Origin: Chloranthus sessilifolius
Taxonomy: Eukaryota; Streptophyta; Magnoliopsida; Chloranthales; Chloranthaceae
Direction of reading: 5' to 3'
Assembly (NCBI GenBank): GCA_021018995.1
Contig: CM037586.1
Coordinates: 151,384,060 to 151,448,059, forward strand
DNA length: 64,000 bases
Each line of letters starts with the position of its first letter. The first letter of the stretch is position 1. A program made the translations under genes and the position numbers. Below the pieces are notes generated by a model. The model made no database searches. It worked only from the letters and a program-made list of their open reading frames with translations, and was not told where the DNA came from. Shown here in pieces: positions 13,701-25,304 of the stretch.

Positions 13701-16700
13701 TTGTTATCTGTCAATGTCCTTAATAGTAGGGAGTTAGAAGTTTCCAAGCTCGATGGCTTGCCCACTCAGAATAAGTGCTGAAATAGTGGGCAAGGTTTCA
13801 AACTCGGTATTGGTATTGGGTATTGGTCCATCTTGAACCGGTACGTTTCGTCCGATACGGATACGGTATCACCGATACTGTGTCAGCCATTATTTATATT
13901 TTTTGAAAAAAAGCAAAAAATATTAGAAGAAACTATTTGTATCGGCCGATACCGAGACAGTATCTCCCGATATTGACCCCTATCGGTCTGATACTGATAC
14001 TGATACCATCCCGATACTTCTATCAGGATGGTATTAGTATTGGTTCTCGATGAAACCAACATATATCGGTATCGGTCGAGTTTTGATTCGGTGATACTGT
14101 GATGGTGGGTCATCTCTTTCCTAGTTACATTGGAAAGGGATATGACATTGAGGCTGGTTTTCATGTGCATTACATGGTGTATACTCCCTATCTAGGCAAT
14201 AATTTAGACCCTCTGCTAATAAAGGGAGACATTAGAAGTGTCATCAGTTGGGTAAAGGATTGTTCCAAGGTTATTTAGAGATTAGATGATCTAATGGGCG
14301 TACTTGCAAGAATTCTCGTCGAAATTTTCTCATATCCTCTTGAGGCTAATGAAGAGGCATATTTGCTAGCCAATGAAGGTGTATCTAGAATATATTTTGT
14401 ATATGGGAACTCTTTTTATTTTTCCTTTTTATGTAGCATCATGTGCGGTTGTGCTACTTGCTCAGCTTAGGTGTATAAAGGGTGCTCTTTATAAATTTTC
14501 TTTGTCAGAAAAGAAAAATATACACTGGGTTGTCTTTTCTGCTTCTTATGATTTTCTTTTATTGGTGTTAATATATTTGAGAATTTGTAATTTTATTTTG
14601 TGTGAAATATGTTTATCAATGGTATGTTTCTGGATATTTGATTTTATAGCTATATTAATTTGACTTAACTAACCTTTAGGGCCCGTTTGGATCATTGGAT
14701 AAAAAAGTCACTAATTTTTTTCCCTTAAAAAATATTCCTATAGCATCTCTGAGAAATTAATAGGGGGAGAGACAGATTTCGATGGACTAAACAGTCCCTA
14801 TTTAGCCTAAATTTGAGACATTTTAATTCCACCAAAACAGCTGGAATTAGAAAGTCATCAACATCAGACTTTCAGGTCTCTATTACCTTCACCACCTCCA
14901 CCACTACCACCACCGCCTTCTCCATGACAACTACCATCGCCACCACCATCATGACTATCATTACCATCACCACTACCTTCTCCACGTCCACCACCTCTCC
15001 ACCACCTTCTCCACAAATACCATCACCAGCATGTCCACCACCTTCTCCACAATAACCATCACCAGCACCTTCACCACCACAACCACCTTCTCCACCCTGA
15101 TAACCACTATTTTTACGGATAAGATGAATGAGAGTGATGTTTACAGATCTGAGTAATTATTTTTTGTAAAGAAATTAATTACCCCTTAAGACTGTCGTTG
15201 CCAATAATAACCCAGCGAGCTTTATTGAAAGCCGCAGGAACACCATCTAATTCAAGTGCTTTGTTGAGGGGAGATGAAGGAGAACTGAATCTCTGACAAC
15301 CACCACCACACTATATCACCACCACCTCCTCCAAGAATGCGAACGCGACCACGACCTCCACCCATACCTACTCTACCACGACTACAACCTTCATCACCTC
15401 CACCACTGCCACCACCTCTCCATCACCATCACCTTCTCCACCACGACTGCTACCTCCGCTATCATCACCTCCTATACAACCACCACCTTCTCGACCATGA
15501 CCACCAATGCCTCCGCCTCCTGCCACCTCCTGCCACCACCTGCTCCAAATGACCACCCCTACCACTGCCACTGCCACTACCACCCCAACCACTGCCACCT
15601 CAACCACAATCACAACCACGACCACCATCGTCACCTCCTCAACCATGACTACCACCACCACCACCACCACCACCCACCTCTCTATCACCACAATGACCAC
15701 GACCATCCCCACATTCTCCACCACGTCTACAACCACCACCATTACCAAATAATTGACAGATTAGTCACTGGAAAGTTCCACATGTTACCCAAATAGCAGA
15801 TATGATAAGTAGCCAGGAAGTCGCAGATGTAACAATACACAGAATAGTCCAAATGTATTTGTATCCAGAATAATGTCCCTGAATAAAAAAGTCACAGGAT
15901 CCAAACAGGCCGCAGTATTTGTCTTGTATTGCTCGACTTCATCAATTTACTTTCGTGAAAGTTAGGAAGTTTAACCACAAAATTTACTGATGAGTGGTGA
16001 TATCACAAATTTTAATGGTTGCAGTTACAACTTGCTGCCGTGCTGCAATTGCTTTGTCACTTCTTCGGGAGAGAAAGGGTGGTTTTGATGTGGTAATAAG
16101 TGATGTTCACATGCCTGACATGGATGGATTTAAACTCCTTGAACTCGTTGGGCTTGAGATGGATCTGCCTGTTATCAGTGAGTAATATTCTCTCAATTGA
16201 AGTTTTGTTAATGCTATGTTCTGTGCACTGACTTGATATTTTGGTCTGCAGTGATGTCTGCAGATGGGAGAACCAGTGCAGTGATGAGAGGAATCAAACA
16301 CGGGGCTTGTGATTATTTGATTAAGCCTGTACGCATGGAAGAATTGAAGAATATATGGCAGCATGTTATTAGAAAACAGCGGAATGAGAGTAAAGATGTT
16401 GAACAATCTGGTAGCGTGGAAGATACTGATAGACATAGGCGAGCGAGTGATGATACTGAATATGCTTCTTCTGTTAACGAAGGAACGGATGGTAGCTGGA
16501 AGGTTCAAAAAAAGAGAAGGGATGCTAAAGAAGATGAAGACGATGGTGAATTGGATAATGATGACCCTTCTGCATCAAAGAAACCACGTGTAGTGTGGTC
16601 AGTGGAGCTCCATCAACAATTTGTCGGTGCTGTAAACCAACTTGGAATTGACAGTATGAACCTTGAGTTGCTCCTTCTATTACTTTCTTTTCCAATGAAC

Positions 16701-19390
16701 TATTTATTTTACTGATCAAAATAGTATTGCCAATGGATTAGTTTCATGAGATTGGGTGCAGTATGTGGTTCATATTCTATATTGAAGATAGCTTTTAGAA
16801 ATTTTACTGCTGCTTTTGTGTTTGTTGTTGATGATTTTTCTTGCTGTCGTGCAGAGGCCGTTCCTAAAAGAATTCTGGAATTGATGAATGTTCCTGGGTT
16901 AACTAGGGAAAACGTTGCAAGCCATTTGCAGGTTTGACTCTAACCTGCATAAAAGCTTTAGCCAGTGGTATAGTGGCCACTATATGATGGTGACTATTAT
17001 TTTAGTTCTGGTTCATTATTTGCTTGAGAAAACTTAGGAAGTAAGATCAACAGGACCAGAAAAAATTGTGATTCAAACTCCATTTTTATAGTTAGTGAAC
17101 TTGTGAATACAAGCCACTTAAAAGTGAGATTCTTGCTGTTGCTCATTTTTTCCTAGTCTTCATTAAGAATATCATAGCACACTGTATTACTTTTTGTTTT
17201 TGCTACTTTCATTAATCTAATTACTTCTGCAGTTCCACGATTAGCACATGCAATTAGTTAGTTTTATATTATTTTCATGTGAAGGGAATTGGGAAGATGA
17301 AAAAGCCCAGTGGAGTAGCTGACAGCTGATTTCTGCAAAACTGGTGAAATGTATCACCAAAAAAGCTTTTAGTATTAAGCTTTTGCGTTGGATTTGTAAT
17401 AACTTAGATAACGATTTCTGCCATCAAAGCATTCTACCAAGTCATCAACAGAGACATTGGGCTTTACCTATCTTTCGACTGAACCATCAACAGAAACATT
17501 GTGCTTTACCAATCTTTCAATCTTTCTACATGTCTTACCAATATCTCTATGCATTTGAACAACAATTCTTACCATCAAAGCTTAATATTGTAATTTCAAA
17601 TAACACTTGGGACTCTCTATATAGATCCTCATGAATCATGCCATCAAAGATTGATTGCCTCCAATTAGATTTAACTACCCCATTCTCAGACTATTTTTCT
17701 CTTTTTTGTGCAAGCGCGCATTAAAACCTTTCTCTAGATTGAAAATATTGTTTTCCAAGTGGAAAATGATGTCCTCTTGGAAATATTCTTTTGTGATTCG
17801 CTACATAATGTCTTATGCTGTGAACAGTGTGCATGTTTTTCACATAACCCATATTATCCACTATGATGCTTCATGAACCAATTCCTAAGTTTTCCAGATC
17901 TGACATAGGATCGTGACTTATGATGGTGGAGTGTAAATGTATATATTTTTTTAACATGTGAAATTTTAAGCAAAGCAAATAAGAAACATGCAAATTATAA
18001 AAATGAGGTTCCAGAAGAAATGTTACATATCATGCGTACAAGGCCATGCCATAGGATCATTGTGGCACTCCCCAAATTAATCAGCATTCCATGTAAGTTT
18101 TTGTTCCCAATGAATTTAGAGATCTGATCAATAGGGGTTGGGGGGACATAAGGATCTCATTAATCTCTTAGAATTGATTGACAGATCATTAAGGAGAGAT
18201 TTCCTCTTATGTTAGTGCTTTGGGTTTGACAAATCAGCTTCATTAGAAAACTGTGAAGATCAAATTGGTAAAAATCTAATACTGTTTTGTGATTCAAGGA
18301 CGTCAGCATATATTGTGTTAGCGATACCAATACATGCAAAAGTGAAAATCACTAAAACCACTTTTGCATATATCACTTTGAAATTTGCTGATTAAAAAAA
18401 ATATCCCTTTAAAATTCTGCTTCAGGACATGCTCTATCACATTCCATCTAATTTTAAACGGCGAAAAACATTGGTGGGAAACATTTCTGAAGGATGGCCA
18501 TTTCCTTAGCCTTCAAGATGATTTAATGCCAGACCTCTTCAAAGTATAAATAGAGCCCAAAATATTCTCAAAGTGTGCTCTTTCAATATTTTCCACAGCA
18601 ACCACGTGGAATTGGATTATGTCATAAGCATTGCATCTATCATTAATTATAGGCATTTGTTTTGGGACTCACAGATTTGATTATTTGTGTCAATTCAATA
18701 GAAACATCAGAAATGGTGATGGCATTCCTGACAATTGGCCTTCAAATGTGAAAGCGGACAAAGTTACTGCAAGTTTTATGATAAACTAAAAATTTAGGGA
18801 AGAGAATCAGTGGCTTTCCTATAAAGTGCTGTAAGATAATAATAAAGTTTGATGTTATTCCAATGTGACTTTGCACGCCTGGACTGAACTGCTAGGTGAT
18901 TACAGTGTAGCTATTTTACTCGACTGGTAACGCCGGGTATGTAAAGACTTTATAACCTTGTTTATGCCTGCCATAGGCTTTATTTCACTATCTGGATTTG
19001 TTTGTAGTTATGACAATTTCAAGTGGGTTACCTTGATTCCCGACATCTCTAATCCTAATTTGCAACTGTATCTGGACACTTCTACTTTTAGGATTTTTGT
19101 GGTGCCAACACTTGGTGTCCAACATGACACATTCTAGAGAATGCATGAACAAACTTCACCTGATGGAATTAAAGTGTGCCTCATTTTGTCATGGAAAAAT
19201 GATTTGCCATCCTAAGGAAAACTTTGTATAAAATTTATTAAATTATAAATGAAAAAGTTGGGTCCTTGAAAGCCATATTATAATATGAAATGGTTTAAGT
19301 TATGTTTCAAGACAAACATTTTATATAATTTTCGTCTTTTGTTCATGTAGGTTTCGCAGTTAAATTTGTTTTTATTCTCCTCTCTCTCTC

Positions 19391-19423
<33 letters not shown>

Positions 19424-21226
19424 TAATGACCATGTTGCTGTGCCAGAATTTTTAGAGATTGTTATGCCAAACACCTATGACTCTTTGACACTTGCTACAT
19501 GCACCACATGTCTAGGTAACACTGCAATTCGACAAAGACAGATATCTGTCACTGTTGCTCAAGAACATAGTCACCAAGTCGTGGTTTGGCAATAATTGGA
19601 TAAGGTTAAAATCTAGAAAAAGTGGGCAAGATTTGGTAAGATGGGGGAAAACTCAGAAAAAAAACATAAAGAATAAGATTAAAAATACCATTAATTTTTT
19701 TAACATATTAGAAAAGGGGACGATTTATTGGGAAAATTGCAAATAATATGCTAGTTAAATGCGAGTTTTAAAGAATACAAGAATTTTTGAAAAAATTGCA
19801 AATTTTTCGTGATTAATTTGCAGAACCATAAAATCATGAATTATTTGCTAATTTTTCAAAAATTTTGCGAATTTGGTTAAGAACACAATTGTGTGCTTAC
19901 ACGTAGCATAGCCAACCTACGTTTGATTCATGAAGTGGTTTGGATTTATATTTTTCTGCAAATAAATATGATGAGGGACTCATCTTTGCATTAGTTTGGC
20001 AGAATTGTTGAAGCTGTCTATGGTTGCATTTAGAAATTGTCTCTTATTTGTTTGTGCAGAAGTTTAGACTTTATTTGAAGAGGTTGAGTGGAGTAGCTCA
20101 ACAACAAGGTGTTATTTCAAGTTCCTTCTGTGGTCCTGGAGATCCAAACTCCAAAGCGGGATCGCTAGGCAGGGTTGATATCCAAGCTTTGGCAGCCTCA
20201 GGCCAAATTCCTCCACAAACCCTGGCTGCTCTGCAAGCTGAGCTCTTTGGCCGACCCACAGGAAGCCTAGTGTTGCCGGCGATGGATCAACCAGTTCTTT
20301 TACAAGCATCTGTGCAAGCTCCCAAGTGTATTCCTTTTGAACGTGGGGTTGCATATGGCCAGCCTTTAATAAAATGCCAATCCAACCTACCCAAACATTT
20401 CTCTCAATCCACTATATCTGTTGAGGATATATCTTCAGGGTTTGGATCATGGCCATCAAATTACATTGGGTCAGCTGGATCTGCTGGTAATATTGGAGGG
20501 ATGAACACTCAGAATGGTAACATGTTAGTGCAGATACTACAGCAGCAGCACCAGCATTCTGTGTTGCCAGAATCCAGCAATGCAATCAGTGTGCAGCCCT
20601 CTTGCCTCATAGTCCCCACTCAGCCGTCAAATGGTTTTCAGGCAGGGAATGCTTCTGTTCCCGTCGATCAAAATTCCAGCGTTAACGGCAGTGCACTTCC
20701 TGATTACAACTTACTTTCTTCTCGATCAAATAATGTTTCATTGGGGGTTGGACACGTCTCAGATGGGGACTTGAAGACTCTGGGTATGCATCATAGATTC
20801 TCAATTCCAGATTCAATTTCATCATCTGTAACTTCTTATTCAGTCCGTCCTGAGAGTAGCACAGGTTGGCGGACTCAAAATTCAGGTATGAATACGATCA
20901 ATCCTGCCAGCAGGTTGCCAGGACTTGTTTCTCATGTGTGTGAGAGCCAGGGTTCATATGGGACTAAGACGGGCACGTTCCTACCTGTTCAAGGACCGAG
21001 TAGGAATCTAGGGTTTGTGGGTAAGGGGACTTGCATTCCCAGCCGGTTTGCAGCAGATGATATTGAATTACCCACAGACAACTACAGCCATGATAAGATG
21101 CGTCCAAATGATGGGGACAAAATGAAGCAAGAACTCAGATTGGATTTCATGGACAGTGCTAAAGTAGGCATTCCGACAATGCAACATTTTACTCCGAATG
21201 ATCTCATGAGTGTTCTCTCTAAATAG
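9468..21226 (+). CDS. ARR1/ARR2-like: Type-B two-component response regulator (ARR1/ARR2-like transcription factor), 5 coding exons
   Basis: This is a nuclear transcription factor at the output end of the cytokinin His-to-Asp phosphorelay. Exons are 9468-9648, 16025-16177, 16252-16653, 16855-16931 and 20060-21226; all introns are GT..AG and the phases join into 659 codons, close to the family's usual length. The receiver domain (about residues 35-152) keeps the acidic pair D41/D42, phospho-acceptor D87 ([11 protein letters not shown]), S114 and K136 (LIKPVRM). A basic patch KKRR (198-201) and an acidic stretch follow. The GARP/Myb-like domain (about 221-283) has [23 protein letters not shown] and SHLQK. 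The C-terminal half is Ser/Asn/Gly-rich with a Gln run near residue 427, as expected of an activation region. The start is the first ATG after an in-frame TGA at 9426, with G at -3 and +4. The receiver and GARP sequences resemble the ARR1/ARR2 clade; exact orthology needs a tree. Confidence 0.96.
10480..11125. repeat. Dispersed repeat, about 600 bp (copy A, in intron 1)
   Basis: It shares long stretches with 31690-32270, in the same orientation: GCGATACGGCGTGAAA, ACACCATTAAA, CTGTGATCAAT followed by TAAACAGTCCAAGTGGTTG, and the end segment GATTATCGTCTCGCTCAGCC / ATTATCGTCTCGCTAAGCC. This copy carries an expanded (AT)n tract. No ORF; the element class is unknown. Confidence 0.7.
11556..11726 (+). 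mobile_element. tRNA-derived SINE in intron 1
   Basis: It has RNA polymerase III promoter boxes spaced as in tRNA genes: A box TGGTGCGATGG (11564-11574) and B box GGTTCGAGTCC (11608-11618). The flanks 11533-11555 and 11727-11749 are a 23-bp direct repeat with four mismatches, both ending TTCTGAAGGG, as expected of target-primed insertion. The part after the B box does not fold as a tRNA, so this is a SINE rather than a tRNA gene. Confidence 0.75.
12795..12977. repeat. GATACGTATCGG-type dispersed repeat (intron 1)
   Basis: It begins GGTTCAAAATCTCGG and ends CCGGAATTTTGAACC, near-perfect inverted ends. The interior has GTACGTATCGGCC, ATATGTATCG and AGCCGATACGTGCC variants. Non-coding. Confidence 0.7.
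13794..14090. repeat. GATACGTATCGG-type dispersed repeat (intron 1, longer copy)
   Basis: The block starts GGTTTCAAACTCGG and ends GGTCGAGTTTTGATTCGG. It is filled with CGATACTG, GTATCGGCCGATACC and ATCGGTATCGG variants. The 95-residue minus-strand ORF across it is a by-product of the repeat. Confidence 0.65.
14689..15913. mobile_element. Terminal-inverted-repeat element carrying a CCA/CAT-rich tract (intron 1)
   Basis: The left end GGGCCCGTTTGGATC and the reverse complement of the right end, GCGGCCTGTTTGGATCC, are inverted repeats, each with the string ATAAAAAAGTCAC close inside. Between them, 14880-15750 is dominated by CCA, CAC, ACC and CAT triplets with no conserved protein. The GCCCGTTTGGATC end type is common in plant MITEs. 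No clear target-site duplication, so the superfamily is unassigned. Confidence 0.6.
14880..15750. repeat. Trinucleotide-rich low-complexity tract (CCA/CAT/ACC)
   Basis: Pyrimidine-plus-A triplets run for most of 870 bp with a short normal interval at about 15120-15290. All frames on both strands stay open in parts (Thr-, His-, Pro- or Val-rich), which is a composition effect and not evidence of coding. Confidence 0.85.
16025..16177 (+). CDS. Response regulator exon 2 (phospho-acceptor Asp)
   Basis: It is preceded by acceptor GCAG and followed by donor GTGAGT. It encodes residues 61-111 plus one base and includes the phospho-acceptor D87 in [18 protein letters not shown]. It joins exon 3 as A + TG, giving the second-strand motif VIMMSAD. 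Confidence 0.93.
16252..16653 (+). CDS. Response regulator exon 3 (end of receiver, linker, start of GARP domain)
   Basis: Acceptor TCTGCAG; donor GTATGA. It contains the conserved [17 protein letters not shown] end of the receiver, a charged linker with KKRR and an Asp/Glu run, and the start of the GARP domain ([15 protein letters not shown]). It ends after the first base of the Lys246 codon. Confidence 0.93.
16855..16931 (+). CDS. Response regulator exon 4 (GARP domain core)
   Basis: A 77-bp exon between acceptor GTGCAG and donor GTTTGA. It encodes [15 protein letters not shown] through SHLQ, the middle and recognition-helix part of the GARP domain. It ends exactly on a codon boundary (residue 271). 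Confidence 0.93.
16932..20059 (+). other. Intron 4 of the response regulator (3128 bp)
   Basis: Donor GTTTGA, acceptor TTGTGCAG. AT-rich, with a (TG)n microsatellite at about 19397-19422. No nested gene or clearly bounded transposon was recognised. Introns 2 (74 bp) and 3 (201 bp) are short and unremarkable. Confidence 0.9.
20060..21226 (+). CDS. Response regulator exon 5 (end of GARP domain, C-terminal regulatory half, stop)
   Basis: It starts after acceptor TTGTGCAG with [12 protein letters not shown], which completes the GARP domain. It continues with the motif [21 protein letters not shown] typical of the ARR1/ARR2 group, then a low-complexity Ser/Asn/Gln region. The last residues are NDLMSVLSK and the stop is TAG at 21224-21226. 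The 388 codons are uninterrupted. Confidence 0.94.
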   Translation, partial: KFRLYLKRLSGVAQQQGVISSSFCGPGDPNSKAGSLGRVDIQALAASGQIPPQTLAALQAELFGRPTGSLVLPAMDQPVLLQASVQAPKCIPFERGVAYGQPLIKCQSNLPKHFSQSTISVEDISSGFGSWPSNYIGSAGSAGNIGGMNTQNGNMLVQILQQQHQHSVLPESSNAISVQPSCLIVPTQPSNGFQAGNASVPVDQNSSVNGSALPDYNLLSSRSNNVSLGVGHVSDGDLKTLGMHHRFSIPDSISSSVTSYSVRPESSTGWRTQNSGMNTINPASRLPGLVSHVCESQGSYGTKTGTFLPVQGPSRNLGFVGKGTCIPSRFAADDIELPTDNYSHDKMRPNDGDKMKQELRLDFMDSAKVGIPTMQHFTPNDLMSVLSK

Positions 21227-22902
21227 GTAATTTGGTTCACTTATCTTTTTTGTTCGTTACCTGAACTAGGAAGGACATTTATTCCTCCATCCTATTGTTT
21301 TCTAGTTAGTGAAGATGCCTTTTTTTGTTGATTGAAATTTGAAAATGTGCATGGTTCTTGTGTTTTGGTGGATTACATATTGAATAACCGTATATCCTGT
21401 GAAATTAGAAGGGTGGCTTAGTCTTGGAAGAATGATAGTAGTGTTCTGTTCATTTTTTCACTTGTTTATGAAATAACCAAATCACCTCGGAGTTTGAACT
21501 TTGGATGAAGCATCTTGGATCCAATTTAAATGGCCTATAGCTCATCTTCCATGAATGATCAGATGGTACACTATTAGATCTATTTCTTTTGTCAAGGAAC
21601 TAATTATTTTCTCAATTAAATTTTATTGCCTTACAGTGTGGTGGTGCCTGTCTAAACAATTAGATTTTTTTTTTTTGTAATTGTTATATGTACAACGGAA
21701 TGCTACGTTAGCGTTGTAGTGTTCAACGCTACAGTAGTGTCATTTGGATGGTAAGGGGCACCTAATCCGAAGATCAAGTGCCGAGGCAATATGGACAAGA
21801 TCGATCAGGTCCATGACCCCCCAAAATAACTAAAAAATACATCTTATCCACCGTTCAAAACATGGTCAAAGTTGGAAAAAATTCAATGCACTATAGTAAG
21901 GGGCAGTGGTCAAACTATTACCACAATTTTGAAGGGCAAAAAAGACGTAAAACTGAATTTGTTTTAGATCACATGCCACATGACTAATGATCCTATAACA
22001 GGTGTTTTTTTGGGATCACAGGGCCTTAGATCTCAACACTAGTGTAGCGTTCAAAACTAGAAGTGTAGGGATCCCTTAACTATATTAGAGTGCCAGAAGG
22101 GTGAGTTGCGTCGGGTCCAACTATGAGACAAAAGGTTAATTACTTAAATGACAGAAAGGCCTTCACAATTTTTAAGTAGTCTTAGAAGTTAAAATTAACT
22201 CTCTAAATCTCATAAACTTCTGCTTCTAAACTCTGTAGTCGACTACTCCCAAAATCCCAAACATTAGTATCTTTCCCCGTGGCATCCAATCCAAAAATCG
22301 GGTGTGCCATGTGCATGTGCTCGATCAACGACTGTCCAAAAACAACCTGATTGTATGACTTGAATTTGTGGTCATTGGCAAAAAAAATTTATGGCGAAAT
22401 TTTTGGGTGGAACCCATATTATTGATCCCCGAATGAGGGGCATACATGTCCCAGAAAACAAATTTCTAGAGCCCTAGAGGGTCTGGTTAAGTCTTAGAGG
22501 ATGGGGGCCAACTCACGAGTCGCAATCGCATGCCAATTGACATGTGATCTAGCGTTTGAACCCACCGCCTAGGCGGGGGGTTTGAACCCATCTCCCCAAT
22601 TCTCACTCTATACACGTGTGTGTGCATGGGACTATGTGTTCGGGTGCAGCTTGGGGCGCTGCACTCAAGTGATTTGGGTGCCACGTGGCACCCAATCCGA
22701 GGATTGGGTACCACAACAACTTGCGTAAGGTCGATTAGGTACCATCCAAAAAAAGTAAAAATAACAAGGGTGATCTTCCTCTGTTGGGTAGTGTGTCAAG
22801 GTTGAAATTTATTAATGCACCATGTTTGGGATGCGAACTACCAAGTTTGACCTGTGATTTAAAGGGGGAAAAGGTCTATTCCCTCCTAAAACCATAGAGG
22901 AC
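21227..22902. other. 3' flank of the response regulator and intergenic repeats
   Basis: No canonical AATAAA stands out in the first 300 bp. Two segments, about 21710-21900 and 22650-22830, share an old repeat (CACCTAATCCGAAGATCAAG versus CACCCAATCCGAGGATTGGG, then GATCGAT(C/T)AGGT). No coding sequence recognised. Confidence 0.5.
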
Positions 22903-22912
22903 CGGCTAAACC

Positions 22913-23231
22913 GTGATTGTCAATGCGAGGCCATGGCGAATGGCGAGGCAAATAGCCATATGGACTTATATGGCAAGAATGGATATATGGCAATGCCATG
23001 ACGACATCATAGCGGAATGGCATAATGGCGCTGCCCTGACCGCTATTTTGAATTTTCTTTTGTAACTACTAACATGTAAGTTATAACTTACAACCTTATA
23101 AATTATAACTTATAAATTATAAAACTTACAAGTTATAAGTTATATTTGTATTATAACTTATGTTTGATAAGTTATATCCATCTTTAGGGGTTTAAGTGAA
23201 ACCCTCTAGTCTTTATCGCAACCACTCTCTC

Positions 23232-23267
<36 letters not shown>

Positions 23268-23600
23268 ACGCAAGTTTTTATATTTTGTGGGGGCTGCTAC
23301 TAACTCCCCACTATATGCTAAATATTCCCCATAAGATACAATTGACCGTTGATGCTTTGAATCAGACTGACAGAGATCGTTTTTCGTTCTAATCTTTCAT
23401 ACAGTTGATCTTGAAATCATGAAAATATCATCAAATGGTCATTCCAATCTTCTTCTATAAAAAATAGTAGAAAATTAAAAAATATATTAATAATTAATAA
23501 AAAATAAAAAATAAAAAATATTAAAATAAATTAATATATGGCCTCGCTATGGCATGTGAGCCTCTTCTCCATGACCTCGCCACACTGCCTTAACTACCTT
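22913..23600. mobile_element. Non-autonomous MULE-like element (copy 1)
   Basis: A 688-bp non-coding element flanked by a perfect 10-bp direct repeat CGGCTAAACC (22903-22912 and 23601-23610); 9-10 bp target-site duplications are typical of Mutator-like transposition. It starts GTGATTGTCAATGCGAGG and ends CGCCACACTGCCTTAACTAC followed by CTT. The inside has AACTTATAA-type repeats and a (CT)n run (about 23236-23268). A second copy lies inverted at 24591-25295. Confidence 0.75.
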
Positions 23601-23701
23601 CGGCTAAACCATTAGAGGATGTGGTGTACCAGGCAATCCTGTACTACATGATATGTGATCGGACGTTTCAATGCAGCATGGGAAAACTGCATTGTAACTC
23701 A

Positions 23702-23707
23702 GCGTCC

Positions 23708-23743
<36 letters not shown>

Positions 23744-23744
23744 G
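23702..23744. repeat. (CT)n(TA)n microsatellite
   Basis: A run of CT dinucleotides passes directly into TA dinucleotides. It lies in the spacer between the two MULE-like copies. Confidence 0.9.
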
Positions 23745-24590
23745 CCACATATGCATTCTCCAAGGCTGTATTTTCATATTAAAGAAACAAATGAAAGAGG
23801 ATTATGGTCCTAACAAAATATTGTATTTTGTTCATTTGTAATGGTTCCATGGTATACATTACTCTTATGTTAAATGTTGTACTTTCACACAATTATTATA
23901 AAACTCTGACTGCACATCTCTCATGGTCCATAACTAGAAAACACAACTCCTTTGTATAAGTTGATACTATTGAAATATTTAAAAGGAAAGTTACTATTTG
24001 CATGTGTCAAAACATGTTATTTCTTATATTAGGCAATGAAAGATGTTTGATCACTGGGTATTATAGTGGTTGCAGGAAGCTTGCTATTATTATTATTCTA
24101 TAGTGGTTGTGCAAAGCATGCTATTATGATTCTCAAAGTATAAAAACTTGGTATCGGTGGCAGTTGTCCAACCTTGGGGCCAATACCTATTGTATTGACA
24201 ATACAACTTTTTTTTTTTTCCTTGTGACAAAAAATCTCGAGGACCTATTAAAGTTAGAAATCTAATTTCCTGAATATGAATATGATATTGTTATCTATTC
24301 ATACATGTACTTTATAGATTAATATGAATCACTACAACGAGGTTTAATTAATAATTTAATTATAAATAATATGTGAATAATTTAGAATATTGAGTAATTT
24401 TTCTGCAAATAGCACATAAATATTACATACCAATGTAAATAAAGTTATGAAAACTCGCCAAGTTGGCCCAAAACTAGATTGTGTCGATTCGACTTGACGG
24501 GATTTCATGTTGACCCGCAAGACTCATTAAAACATTTAAGTGAGGATTGACAGGTCATTGTCCTTATAAAGATAACACATACTTGTCCTC

Positions 24591-25295
24591 AAGGTAGTTA
24601 TGGCGGTGTGGCGAGGTCATGGAGAAGAGGCTCGTTACGCGTCATGACGTGGCCACAACGAAGCCATGATGGGGCTATTTATTATTGTAATTAAAAAAAA
24701 AATATTTTATCTATTAATTAGTAGTATTCTTATTTCTTTTTCTTTTTTATATAAGAAAAAATATTTAGGAAGAAAAAATTCAACTACTAAAGCATCGTAC
24801 TTTGATTTTAATATTAAAGATTTCATGTTCTAGGAATAAGCAAATATCAATAAATACAAATCAAATATGGAATATCAACAAATTTGTAACATGGTAAGTA
24901 TAAATAAATAAATATGAAATATCAACAAATATTGAATATTGGAAAATCTGAAGTATTAAGTACATACACGGTAGTGTGGTCAACGCGGAGGTTTCGGCGA
25001 CATTGGTGTTGGTAGCTGCTGTGACGAGAGTGAGAGAGATAGAGAGAAGATTTTGTTACTTATAAGTTGAGATTTTGTGACTTATAAGTTAACTTTTATA
25101 ACTTATATATTATAAAAGTGTCATAGCTTATAAGTATTATGCGTTATTATCCAAAAAATAAAATAGCGTGCATAGCGATGCCATAATGCTATTCTGCTAT
25201 GGCGTCCCTATTTAGCTATCATGGCCATTTGGTTATATATGACGTTTCCCATCGCAATTAGCCATGGCGAGTCTATAGAGTGGCCTTGACAACCA
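24591..25295. mobile_element. Non-autonomous MULE-like element (copy 2, inverted)
   Basis: The reverse complement of this segment matches copy 1 over its length: start AAGGTAGTTATGGCGGTGTG versus the reverse-complemented copy 1 end, end CCTTGACAACCAT versus the copy 1 start. The flanks ACTTGTCCTC and GCTTGCCCTT agree at 7 of 10 positions and may be a decayed target-site duplication. Non-coding. Confidence 0.7.
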
Positions 25296-25304
25296 TGCTT
25301 GCCC

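Larger units (their letters stand above)
9649..16024 (+). other. Intron 1 of the response regulator (6376 bp)
   Basis: Donor GTTCGT, acceptor TTGCAG. It contains an (AT)n run near 10658-10700, a dispersed repeat shared with 31.7-32.3 kb, a SINE at 11556-11726, GATACGTATCGG-type repeats and a 1.2-kb element with CCA/CAT-rich sequence. No nested gene was recognised. Confidence 0.9.

Noticed and set aside
14813..15796. Several overlapping ORFs on both strands (Thr-, His-, Pro- and Val-rich)
   Set aside because: They result from CCA/CAT triplet composition inside an intron; no domain, no codon structure, and they overlap in opposite frames.
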